Source of the DNA: Anaerolineae bacterium
Lineage (GTDB): Bacteria; Chloroflexota; Anaerolineae; Aggregatilineales; Phototrophicaceae
Direction: 5' to 3'
Length of the DNA: 64,000 nucleotides
NCBI GenBank assembly: GCA_022822545.1
Contig: JAJEBE010000034.1
Location: 1-64,000, forward strand
Under the pieces are notes generated by a model. That model worked only from the letters and a program-made list of their open reading frames with translations. It ran no database searches and had not been told where the DNA came from. This document shows, piece after piece, positions 25,647-33,273 of this stretch; position 1 is the first letter of the stretch, and each line of letters starts with the position of its first letter. The translations under genes were made by a program, and so were the position numbers.

Positions 25647-27179
25647 TTAAAAGACCAAGCCTTTGGCGACGCGGCTTTGCTCGGCGGACCAGGCTTGGCC
25701 GATGCGTTTGAAGCCTTCGTCGATGAGGGCGGGTTTGTGGATGCCGAAGTTGAGGCGCAGGGCGTGGTCCCCGCCGGCGCCGGTGTAGAAGAGTCCCCCG
25801 ATGGCGAAGGCGGCATCGCGCTGGATGGCGGCGATGAAGGTCTCGGCGGCGCTGGGACCGTCGGGGGGCAGCTCGACCCAGAGGTAGAGGCCGCCCTGGG
25901 GGGAGAACCAGTTGCTGCCGGGGGGGAAGTAGCGTTGGGCGGCAGTGAGGGCGGCGACGCGGCGGCGCCTCAGTTCGATCCGGTTGCGCTCGAGTTGTTG
26001 GGCGAGGACGCCGCGCTCGAGCAGAAGATGGATGGTGCGCTGGTTGAGGCCGGAGGTGGAGATATCGGCGGCTTGCTTGACGCGGACGAGGCGTTCGTAA
26101 TAGGGACCGCCGGCGATGAGGTAGCCGATGCGGATGCCGGGGAGCAGGACTTTGGTGAAGGCGTTGGTGTGGATGACGACATCGCTTTCGTCGAGGGCTT
26201 TGAGGGGCGGCAGTTCGTCGCCGTCGAAGCGGAATTCGCGGTAGACCTCATCTTCGAGGATGGGGAGGCGATGCTGGGCGGCGAGGCGGACGAGTTGTCG
26301 GCGGCGGTGCATGGGCATGAGGTGGCCGGTGGGATTTTGGTAGCTGGGCATGACGTAGATCAGGCGCGGGCGCAGGTCTTGGAGGGCGTTTTCGAGGGCG
26401 TCGATGCGGATGCCGTCCTGGTCGATGGGGATGCCGTGGATATGGACGCGGCGGGCCTGGGCGATATCAATGATGCCGAGGTAGGTAGGGTCGGCAGTGA
26501 GTAGAGTTTCGCCGGGGCTCATGAGCGATTGGAGGACGAGGTCGATGGCTTGCTGGGCGCCGCCGGTGATGAGCACATCTTCGAGGCGGCAGTGGATGCC
26601 GATGGCGCGGACATAATCGCGGACGGCGCCCCGAAGCGGCAGGTAGCCCTCGGCGACTTCGTAGGAGAGGGCGTCGGCGCCGTCGCGTTCGATGACCTGG
26701 TTGATGGCGTCCTGGAGGTAGCGGACGGGGAAGAACTCGCTGGGCGGCGAGCCGCTGCTGAAATCGATGACGCCGGGTTTGCGGGCGAGGCGCATCATGC
26801 CGCGGATGGAGGCAGCGCGTTGCCGGTTAGCCGGGGGCGGGAGTTGGGCGGTCGGGGCTGGGCCGGGGTCGCGGGAGACAAAGGCGCCGCGGCCGGCGTG
26901 AGAGACGAAGGTGCCGCGGCCGGCGTGGGCGCTGAGATAACCGGCGCCGCGCAACTCGTTGTAGGCGTTGACGATGCTGATGCGGCTGATATCGAGCTGG
27001 CGGGCGAGGCTGCGGCTGGCGGGGAGGCGGGCGCCGGCGGGGAGGGCGCCGCTTTCTATCTGGCCGCGGATCTGCTGGATGAGTTGGCGGTAGATTGGCG
27101 TTTCGCTCTCGCGTTGGAGTGTGATATCGAGCGGGGATTTTGGCATAGGTGGGCGGGAAGCTTTGGATATGACTGGCAT
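25647..27179 (-). CDS. MocR-type regulator (GntR winged helix fused to PLP aminotransferase-like domain)
   Basis: 510 residues. The N-terminal winged helix (residues 27-95) has IYRQLIQQIRGQIESGALPAG and LPASRSLARQLDISRISIVNAYNELRGAGYL, typical GntR. The aminotransferase-like domain follows, with PLP lysine Lys343 in FTKVLLPGIRIGYL and LPSYQNPTG-like VMPSYQNPTGHL. MocR proteins sense PLP or amino acids and often control vitamin B6 or GABA genes. The linker after the winged helix has a near-exact 9-residue duplication (HAGRGTFVS, HAGRGAFVS). An inner ATG at 27146 is an alternative start. A palindrome just upstream suggests self-regulation. Confidence 0.88.
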   Translation of the reverse strand: MPVISKASRPPMPKSPLDITLQRESETPIYRQLIQQIRGQIESGALPAGARLPASRSLARQLDISRISIVNAYNELRGAGYLSAHAGRGTFVSHAGRGAFVSRDPGPAPTAQLPPPANRQRAASIRGMMRLARKPGVIDFSSGSPPSEFFPVRYLQDAINQVIERDGADALSYEVAEGYLPLRGAVRDYVRAIGIHCRLEDVLITGGAQQAIDLVLQSLMSPGETLLTADPTYLGIIDIAQARRVHIHGIPIDQDGIRIDALENALQDLRPRLIYVMPSYQNPTGHLMPMHRRRQLVRLAAQHRLPILEDEVYREFRFDGDELPPLKALDESDVVIHTNAFTKVLLPGIRIGYLIAGGPYYERLVRVKQAADISTSGLNQRTIHLLLERGVLAQQLERNRIELRRRRVAALTAAQRYFPPGSNWFSPQGGLYLWVELPPDGPSAAETFIAAIQRDAAFAIGGLFYTGAGGDHALRLNFGIHKPALIDEGFKRIGQAWSAEQSRVAKGLVF

Positions 27180-27180
27180 A

Positions 27181-27205
27181 GTCCAATTTTAGCATCAAAT
27201 TAGAC
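27181..27205. promoter_or_regulatory. Candidate MocR operator
   Basis: GTCCAATTT-7-AAATTAGAC is a 9-bp inverted repeat with one mismatch that covers the likely -10 (TAAAAT on the minus strand) of the MocR gene and lies in the shared region with the divergent SH3 gene. Binding by the MocR product is inferred from position. Confidence 0.4.
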
Positions 27206-27239
27206 CATTTGAAGTTCGAGGTTGCCCGAGGCGCAATTG

Positions 27240-27267
27240 TTGACAAGCGTCTGAAATGCGATACTAT
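27240..27267 (+). promoter_or_regulatory. Promoter for the SH3-domain gene
   Basis: TTGACA (27240-27245), 16 bases, TACTAT (27262-27267); an overlapping TATAAA at 27265 is also possible. About 35 bases upstream of the start. Confidence 0.5.
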
Positions 27268-27307
27268 AAATAATAAGTACATATTATGACTATTATGGCT
27301 AAAGATT

Positions 27308-28560
27308 ATGCAAACAAGTGTTGTATCTCCTCAAAAGCTGGCTGTTCTTGCGCTTGCGATCGTACTGCTCCTGGTTAGCGCGAGCGCGCTGGCGCAAAGC
27401 ATTGATATCGACACACTCTGTGACGGTCGGGTGAAACTCGACTGGGGCGATGGCTCGGGGACAATCTACTTCGACCGTGTAGTCGGAAACGGGTTAGAAT
27501 TGGATAATGGAGGCAGTGAGATATCCTCCGGCCCCACCAGTTGAGGAGAAATTCAAGCTATCAATTATATGTGGACTGGGGCGGCCGCACTGAGACGATA
27601 TCCTTCACCACCAGCGGGGAAAAGTGCGAACGCGCAACGCCGTCCAGCAAGCCGCCGGATATAACATGCCCGTTGCTGCCGCCGAGCGTCGTGGTCAGCG
27701 GTCATGGCCAGTTCACGCAATGCAAGCAGGTGGGCGCGGCCGGCGTTGCCATTCCCGCACTGATCGCCCAGGGCATCATTGACGCGGTTGATGTATTTGG
27801 CATTGTTGATGCCGAGATGCGCGTCTGCTTCCGTCATAAAGGAAGGCTGAAGTTTCTGGACGCGGCTACAGCGCCGCGGGCGGAATCAGACCTGGCGGCA
27901 GAAAGTTTTAAGGGCATGACTTGCGGCACGATCAATCGGCCTGGGACGGTGGTGCTGCTCCAAAGCGACGCCGCCATTGACGAAGCCAGCGATATTCCGC
28001 CGGTCGCGGAGGAAACGACGGGGCCCACCTCGTCAACAATCTGCCAATTGGCCACCACCGGTTACCTAAGCCTGCGCGGCGGTCCCAGCGTCTACTATGC
28101 GCGCATAGACGCGATGCCCAGCGACACCAGGTTGCTGGGGCTAGCAAGAACCGGCGACTGGTTCCTGGTCAATTACAAAGGGCAAAGGGGCTGGGCCAGC
28201 GGGACTTATTTGGCGGCGAGCCCAGGCTGCGATGCCCTCGGCGGGTCAAGCAGGGTGTTCTTGCCGCTGGAGACCGAGCCCGCTCCAGTCCAAGCGGAAG
28301 CGCAGGAGGAGATGACGGAACCGGCGCAGGCGGAAACGATAATGCCGGGAGCGCGGGCGCTAAGCTATTGCAGTCTGAGAGCCGGCGACATTATCAATCA
28401 ACGCCAGGGGCCGGGGCTCGAATATGACATCATAGCGGAGATCCCCAATCGGACGAACCTGATCGCCGCGGAAAGGACGCGGGATTGGTTCAAGGTCGAA
28501 TACAATGAGGTAACGGGTTGGGTCCACATTGATTATGTCTTCCGCCATGGCTGCGGCTAA
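27308..28560 (+). pseudogene. Secreted protein with two SH3b domains, split by a frameshift
   Basis: The first frame (27308-27544) encodes a signal peptide (LAVLALAIVLLLVSASALAQ) and the start of a beta-rich domain, then stops. The second frame (from about 27520 to 28560) has no proper start but continues the same protein: NSSYQLYVDWGG follows naturally from the strand-like end of the first part. Two bacterial SH3 domains end the protein (GYLSLRGGPSVYYARIDAM...GWASGTYL and DIINQRQGPGLEYDIIAEI...GWVHIDYVF). A net -1 (or +2) shift between 27520 and 27544 joins them. It may be a mutation, an assembly error or, less likely, recoding. Role unknown; probably binds wall or matrix. Confidence 0.7.
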
Positions 28561-28577
28561 GCGAGCGCCTTGGGACG

Positions 28578-29300
28578 ATGGCGATACGAGGCGATAGCGC
28601 CGGGCTGGAGAAGCATTATTTGCTGGACATGCTGGGGGGCGATGCCGGCCGCATCCTGGAGATTGGCTGCGGCGATGGGCGGCTGACGCGGAAGTACGTT
28701 GAGACGGCGACGCAGGCAGTCGGGATAGATCTGCCATCGGCCTTGCCGCGAGATGATGCCGAGACTCTGCCTGAGTCCACGCAAATCGCGGGAGCGAGCG
28801 GGGTCGCCCTGCCCTTTCGCGGCGGCAGCTTTGATCGGGCGATATTTTCCTTATCCTTCTGATGAATTGAGCCGGAGGGCATGGTGCATGCCCTATCGGA
28901 AGTCAGGCGCGTTTTGCGGCCGGGGGGCTCGCTGATTGATCTGCGGCCGACGGCGAGAAATCGGCAGGTTGAGTTGGAGTTGTCTGAAGCGCGGCTGCAC
29001 ATCGGCGAGATTGACGGGTCGAATTCCGCCGCCGAGAAGCTGCTGGCGGACGAGGCACTGCAAGCAGGGCTGGATCGGGGGCTGTTCACTGTTGAGCATC
29101 GGGCGCAATTTGAATACATCAGCGATCTGGATACGCTGGAGGACTTGCGGGAATTCGCGGCCGGGTTGCGGCGCAGCGTGATGCCGGAGGCCTTGCCGCG
29201 GCGGATCGCGGCGTTGACGGCCGGGGAACGGGAAGATTATCTCATTCGTATTCGGCGGGAGATGATCATTTGGCGTTTGCGGCGGCTGCCGATTGGGTGA
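28578..29300 (+). pseudogene. Class I SAM-dependent methyltransferase interrupted by two consecutive in-frame TGA codons
   Basis: The same frame holds both halves. The first (28578-28859) has motif I ILEIGCGDGRLTRKY and the strand SFDRAIFSLSF. Two TGA codons follow at 28860-28865. The second half, still in frame, continues IEPEGMVHALSEVRRVLRPGGSLIDLRP, the normal next block of such enzymes, and runs to 29300. Thus only two codons are abnormal and there is no shift. A perfect hairpin AGGGCATG-GTG-CATGCCCT (28876-28894) starts 10 bases after the second TGA, with its loop 18 bases from it. Either this is a recently broken gene or the TGAs are read, for example as selenocysteine. Substrate unknown. 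Confidence 0.7.
28872..28899 (+). other. Hairpin just after tandem TGA codons (SECIS-like)
   Basis: CCG and CGG outer pairs, a small internal loop, then the 8-bp perfect stem AGGGCATG/CATGCCCT with a GTG loop. Its distance from the TGA codons (18 and 21 bases to the loop) and a G at the loop start fit the loose description of bacterial SECIS elements. It may also be chance within coding sequence. Confidence 0.4.
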
Positions 29301-29457
29301 CAGTCGGCGGCGGAATTCGGGCGGCGCAAGCGTCGCGCTCACAGATTTTGACATAAACGCGGATAAAGTTTGCCGAGTCGCTAGAATTTGTTACACTCTG
29401 CGCAGTGGCTATCCGCCGCGCTAGAACGGTTTCATAAGACGATGCCTGGAGGAATCT

Positions 29458-30720
29458 ATGTTCCGTAGACTACCGTTGCTTGTTCTTGTACTCGCGCTGG
29501 TTGCGTTCGTGGCGGTTCCCGCGATGGCGCAAGACGATTTGGTGGTGGGTGTGGTGCTGGTCGGCCCGAATGATGACCGCGGCTGGAGCACCTCTCATCA
29601 TGAAGCTGGAGAGTATGTCGCCGCTCATACCGGCGCGACGATACTCGAATTTGAAAGCCTGAACCCGGCTGATTCGCCGGAGACGACGCTGATGGATGTC
29701 GTCGAGTTGATGGTTGATGAAGGCGCTTCCGTCATTTTCACCACATCAGACAGTTTTGAAGAAGACACCAATGTGGTGGCGGCGGCCTTCCCGGATGTGA
29801 CGTTCATCAATATCACCGGCAGCAACGCCATTCAAGCGAGTTCGGTGGTCGAGGGCGAGCACGCGATTATGCATGATTTGCCCGAGTTGCCGCCGGCGAA
29901 TGTGGGCAACTTCAATACCTATATGGAATTGCCGCGTATGGTCGCCGGCTGCGCGGCGGCGCTGGCGAGCGAATCGGGGCATATCGGCTATTTGGGGGCG
30001 CTGATCAACCCGGAGACGCGGCGGCTGGCGGCATCGAGTTATCTGGGCGCGCGTTACTGCGCCGAGAATTATCGCGATGACATGATGGCCGACGACATCA
30101 GTTTCGAGGTGGTCTGGATTGGTTTCTGGTTCAATATCCCGGGTGTGACGCTGGACCCGACCGAGGTGGCGACCGGCTTCCTCGATGGCGGCGCTGACGT
30201 GATTATCTCCGGCATTGACACGACCGAGGCGATCACGGTGGCGGGCCAGTACATGGCGGAGGGCGATACGAGCTACGGCGTGCCTTATGGCAACATCAAC
30301 GGCTGCTCGGAAGCGCCGGAGGCCTGCCTGGGCGCGGCCTATTACAATTGGGGGCCGGCTTATCTAAGCGTGGTAGAGCGCGTGTTGGACGGCAGTTGGT
30401 CGCAAGAGTGGCTGTGGTGGGAGCCGAAGTGGGACGAGATCGGCGAAGATGGCTTTTACACCGATACCGATTACAGCGTTGGCGGTTACGTCTTCGGCGA
30501 CGGCCTGGGCATGGAGCACCGCGAGACGCTCACCGCATTCGCGCAGGAGATCCATGATTTCCAGACTGATCCGATGCACGAGGGTGAGATGTTCTTGTGG
30601 TCGGGTCCGCTGAATTTGCAGGACGGGACGCAGCTGGCCGGCGACATGGAGCCGGTGAGCTTGCTGGATATTTGGTTCCTGCCGCAATTGCTGGAGGGCA
30701 TGACCGGCGCGAGCGAGTAG
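29458..30720 (+). CDS. BMP family ABC transporter substrate-binding protein
   Basis: 420 residues with a signal peptide (residues 1-24, ending AVPAMAQ). VVLVGPNDDRGWSTSHHEAGEYV and SVIFTTSDSFEEDTNVVAAAFPDVTFINITGS match the Bmp/PnrA family, which bind nucleosides or related compounds for ABC importers. No lipobox cysteine is seen, so the protein may be free or anchored otherwise. A GGAGGAATCT ribosome site precedes the ATG. Unusually, no ATPase or permease gene follows; a terminator lies 18 bases after the stop, so it is a one-gene unit. Confidence 0.88.
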   Translation: MFRRLPLLVLVLALVAFVAVPAMAQDDLVVGVVLVGPNDDRGWSTSHHEAGEYVAAHTGATILEFESLNPADSPETTLMDVVELMVDEGASVIFTTSDSFEEDTNVVAAAFPDVTFINITGSNAIQASSVVEGEHAIMHDLPELPPANVGNFNTYMELPRMVAGCAAALASESGHIGYLGALINPETRRLAASSYLGARYCAENYRDDMMADDISFEVVWIGFWFNIPGVTLDPTEVATGFLDGGADVIISGIDTTEAITVAGQYMAEGDTSYGVPYGNINGCSEAPEACLGAAYYNWGPAYLSVVERVLDGSWSQEWLWWEPKWDEIGEDGFYTDTDYSVGGYVFGDGLGMEHRETLTAFAQEIHDFQTDPMHEGEMFLWSGPLNLQDGTQLAGDMEPVSLLDIWFLPQLLEGMTGASE

Positions 30721-30737
30721 CGCGCTAAGCATGTATT

Positions 30738-30775
30738 ACGGGCGGTCTGAATCTGGATCGCCCGTTTTGTTTTCG
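30738..30775 (+). terminator. Rho-independent terminator
   Basis: ACGGGCGGTC, an 8-base loop, then GATCGCCCGT and TTTGTTTTC: a 10-bp stem with one G-U pair followed by a T-rich run, directly after the BMP gene. Confidence 0.8.
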
Positions 30776-30817
30776 TTGCCGGCCTCTGCAAACGTCATGT
30801 CTCCGAGGGGCAAATTG

Positions 30818-30826
30818 TGCTATAAT
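30818..30826 (+). promoter_or_regulatory. Extended -10 promoter element
   Basis: TGC-TATAAT, a consensus extended -10, 27 bases upstream of the small membrane protein gene; no clear -35. Confidence 0.5.
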
Positions 30827-30853
30827 CTCAATATACATTGAACAGATGGGGGA

Positions 30854-31087
30854 ATGGACGTGGCTAGTGAATCAATGACGAATTCGCTATCGGACTTGAC
30901 AACGCGCGTAACAAAGATCGAGGCCGGTCGCGAAGCGGAGCGCCCACACATGGCCACAAAGGCGGATATGATATCAATGGAAGCGAAGTTGATTCGCTGG
31001 ATCGTAGGTACCGGTATCGCGCTGTTTGCTGCACTTGTTGCTGTCGCAACACCTATCGTGCTGTATATCATCAGCCGGCTCCCCTAA
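30854..31087 (+). CDS. Small coiled-coil membrane protein
   Basis: 77 residues. The N-terminal half (SLSDLTTRVTKIEAGREAERPHMATKADM) is helical and charged with heptad-like spacing, and the C-terminal half is a single transmembrane helix (WIVGTGIALFAALVAVATPIVLYII). The layout resembles small proteins with a coiled coil before a tail anchor, of unknown function. GGGGGA precedes the ATG and a consensus -10 lies upstream. It reads the same way as the next gene, 35 bases away. Confidence 0.65.
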   Translation: MDVASESMTNSLSDLTTRVTKIEAGREAERPHMATKADMISMEAKLIRWIVGTGIALFAALVAVATPIVLYIISRLP

Positions 31088-31122
31088 GTAGTACATTTTC
31101 CCCACTAATCAGACAGTAAGCG

Positions 31123-32442
31123 ATGCGAAACTTGCTCCTGCTCTTTTGTCTTTGCTTGGGGATGATTCTCGGCGCTTCGGCGCAGGACCTGCCGCAGTTG
31201 CTGCTGCTCAACACCGTGATCAGCAGCCAGCCGGACGGCTTCGGCGGGCAGATGCCGGTGGTCGAGGGCGAGGTCTTCAATCATGGCGTCGAGGCTTACC
31301 GCAACATCAGCATCTTTGTTGAAGCGCTGGACGTCGATGAGACGGTGATCGGCGAGGGTTTCGGTTATCTGGTCGATGCCTGCGGGACGGCGCTGCTGGA
31401 TTATGCCCTGCCCGCGAACGGGACGCAGGCTTATTCAGCGCCTTTCGAGCTATTCGCCGAGGGCGAAGTGGCGAATGTCCGGTTGAGCATCGACGCGCGC
31501 GCCACTGAGCTTGACCTGGCGCCGGTTGCGGACGCGCCGGCTGTCCAGCGCATTGCCGAGGGCGAAGTTGTGATGCTGGAGTGGCTGGATGCGGGGACGC
31601 TGATCTACGGCGTCGGCTGCGCCGATGATGTCTTCACCGAGCTGGACTGGCAGCGTTATCGCTTGGGCGATGGGAGCCTGGGCGAGATTGAGCATCCGGA
31701 CGCGGCGCGCGTCACGCCGGAGATGCTGGACTTGGCGGATGTGACCTTGGTCTCGCAATCGGGCGAGCGGAATCCGGATTTATTTTACAATTCGCGGCTG
31801 ACGTTTTCGCCGAGCGCGCGGCGAGTTGTTTACCAGAACGACTTGCATTCGATTTATTCCGCGGAGCCGGACGGCTCTTATCGGCGGGTGATCCACCGCA
31901 ACTTGCATCGTCACAGCTTGCGCGGTTTCATTTGGTCGCGGAATCCCGGTGTTTTTCTGGCCTACTACTTCGGCTCTTATGGCGAGCCGGTGTATTATTT
32001 CACGGCGGATGTCGATGGCAATATGTTATCAGCCTGGCTGGAGAACTTGCCGCCGTCGCTGATCGCGCCGGGCCCGGCGCCTGATGGTTACGCGGCGGTG
32101 GTGGGACGGCGGGAAGGCGGGGTCAGCGGCTATTATTGGCAGGCGCTTTACGGCGATGCGAAATTGCTTTTCGAAGCGGAATTGCCGGGCAACAATTATC
32201 CGGCGCCGGTGGTGACGCGAAACGAGATTTACTTCGTTCGTCCGCTAGACGGGATGCCGGCGCTGCAATGTTACAGTCGGCGGACGGGCGAGTTGAGGAC
32301 GATTAGCGCGCTGCCGTTGCGTTTGGCGCGGGGGGCGCGGGCCTGGGCCTGGCTGTCGCCGGATGGGGGGAAGCTGGCGCTGGGGATGAATGGGGTCGAC
32401 GGGGGTTTGTGGTTGGTGGAGACCGGTGGCGGGTGCGCGTAA
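31123..32442 (+). CDS. Secreted protein with an FxLYD-like domain and a WD40/TolB-like propeller
   Basis: 439 residues after a signal peptide (LLLLFCLCLGMILGASAQ). Residues 45-115 (VVEGEVFNHGVEAYRNISIFVEAL...FGYLVDACGTALLDYALPANGT) look like the FxLYD fold, a small beta sandwich. From about residue 130 there are repeated beta strands of TolB-like propellers: LTFSPSARRVVYQND, GFIWSRNPGVFLAYYFGS and AWLSPDGGKLALGMN. No enzyme motif is evident. Probably extracytoplasmic and binding something; function not assigned. Confidence 0.65.
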   Translation: MRNLLLLFCLCLGMILGASAQDLPQLLLLNTVISSQPDGFGGQMPVVEGEVFNHGVEAYRNISIFVEALDVDETVIGEGFGYLVDACGTALLDYALPANGTQAYSAPFELFAEGEVANVRLSIDARATELDLAPVADAPAVQRIAEGEVVMLEWLDAGTLIYGVGCADDVFTELDWQRYRLGDGSLGEIEHPDAARVTPEMLDLADVTLVSQSGERNPDLFYNSRLTFSPSARRVVYQNDLHSIYSAEPDGSYRRVIHRNLHRHSLRGFIWSRNPGVFLAYYFGSYGEPVYYFTADVDGNMLSAWLENLPPSLIAPGPAPDGYAAVVGRREGGVSGYYWQALYGDAKLLFEAELPGNNYPAPVVTRNEIYFVRPLDGMPALQCYSRRTGELRTISALPLRLARGARAWAWLSPDGGKLALGMNGVDGGLWLVETGGGCA

Positions 32443-32449
32443 TAGAAAC

Positions 32450-32776
32450 TCAGTATTGGCTCGCTACTCGGCGGATTTCACTGTCCGGGATATCGACCGT
32501 CCGCGACTTCGCCCAAATCAGCAGCAAGAGAATGATTATCCCGTCCTTGACGCGGTAGACAACTCTAAAGCCTCCGCGCGAACCGACTCTCGCGGAGGTG
32601 TTGGGCAAGCGCGCTTTCTAGACTTCCATTCCGCCCATGTTTTGCAATCTCGTGTCTTGAGGGCGAACGCCGTGTTCCAACACGCTCAATAGGGCGAGGT
32701 CTTTATCAATTTGACGATATCTCTTTCGGAGTTGCTTGACCTGCTCCTCAAACTCAGGCGTCTGTATTAGCTGCAT
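32450..32776 (-). pseudogene. RelE/HigB-like toxin gene with an in-frame amber codon
   Basis: Reading from the ATG at 32776 gives MQLIQTPEFEEQVKQLRKRY, a typical RelE start, up to NMGGMEV, then TAG (32618-32620). The same frame then continues KARLPNTSARVGSRGGFRV and VYRVKDGIIILLLIWAKS to a normal TGA at 32450. The conserved K-A/V-R-x-P and G-G-x-R-V-x-Y blocks of the toxin thus lie after the stop, which replaces what is usually Tyr or another codon at a V-x-K-x-R strand. A 109-codon gene is broken at one site. GGAGG precedes the start inside the antitoxin gene. Confidence 0.72.
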
Positions 32777-32972
32777 TTTCCTCCGCTTCGCGTTCCAAGC
32801 GCAATTCCCGCAAGAATTCACGAAACGGTCTCGTTTCGCCGCGCTCCGCTTGCTGAAAGCTCTTGTGAAGGCTATCCAACAATTCCCGCTGGTCCGCAGT
32901 CAGGTTCGGCTGGTCCGAGAGCTGCCCCGTCTTTTGGTCTTTCACTTTGTCCTGCTTGGCTGGTCTGCCCAT
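32754..32972 (-). CDS. Small antitoxin-like partner of the RelE-like gene
   Basis: 72 residues, highly charged (KQDKVKDQKTGQL, LRELRLEREAEEN), mostly helical, with no recognised DNA-binding fold. It overlaps the toxin start by 23 bases and has its own promoter, the usual order antitoxin then toxin. GGGAG lies before the ATG. Its function rests on context only. Confidence 0.65.
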   Translation of the reverse strand: MGRPAKQDKVKDQKTGQLSDQPNLTADQRELLDSLHKSFQQAERGETRPFREFLRELRLEREAEENAANTDA

Positions 32973-33003
32973 CAGTTCGCTCCCTGTTACCGCTTAGGCA
33001 GAT

Positions 33004-33031
33004 ACTATATGATAGCGGCGGAATTCGTCAA
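33004..33031 (-). promoter_or_regulatory. Promoter of the toxin-antitoxin pair
   Basis: Minus strand TTGACG (33026-33031), 16 bases, TATAGT (33004-33009). The -10 region is nearly palindromic (TATCATATAGTATC), a possible autorepression site. Confidence 0.5.
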
Positions 33032-33129
33032 TAAAATCGCTGCGAGACTGTAAGAGAGGCGCGGCTTGTGGCGGGTGCGCGTGAAACGCAGTCAGAACGG
33101 AATGGGATGTGTACGCGGGTAATGTACAG

Positions 33130-33171
33130 TTTTACCACCGAGGACACCGAGGCAAAAAAGAGGGCACAGAG
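33130..33171 (+). repeat. Dispersed ACCACAGAGGACACAGAGGGC repeat (variant)
   Basis: TTTTACCACCGAGGACACCGAGGC then GAGGGCACAGAG. One of about eleven copies, nearly all read on the plus strand and most between 33 and 48 kb. Confidence 0.7.
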
Positions 33172-33273
33172 TTCAATTCTGGCTTTTGGCGAACGTTGAA
33201 ACTCGCTTTACGCGTCAGTATGAAGATGTTGAGTCGTTGCGGATTTATTGGTTGAGATTGGCGCGAGAAGTAT

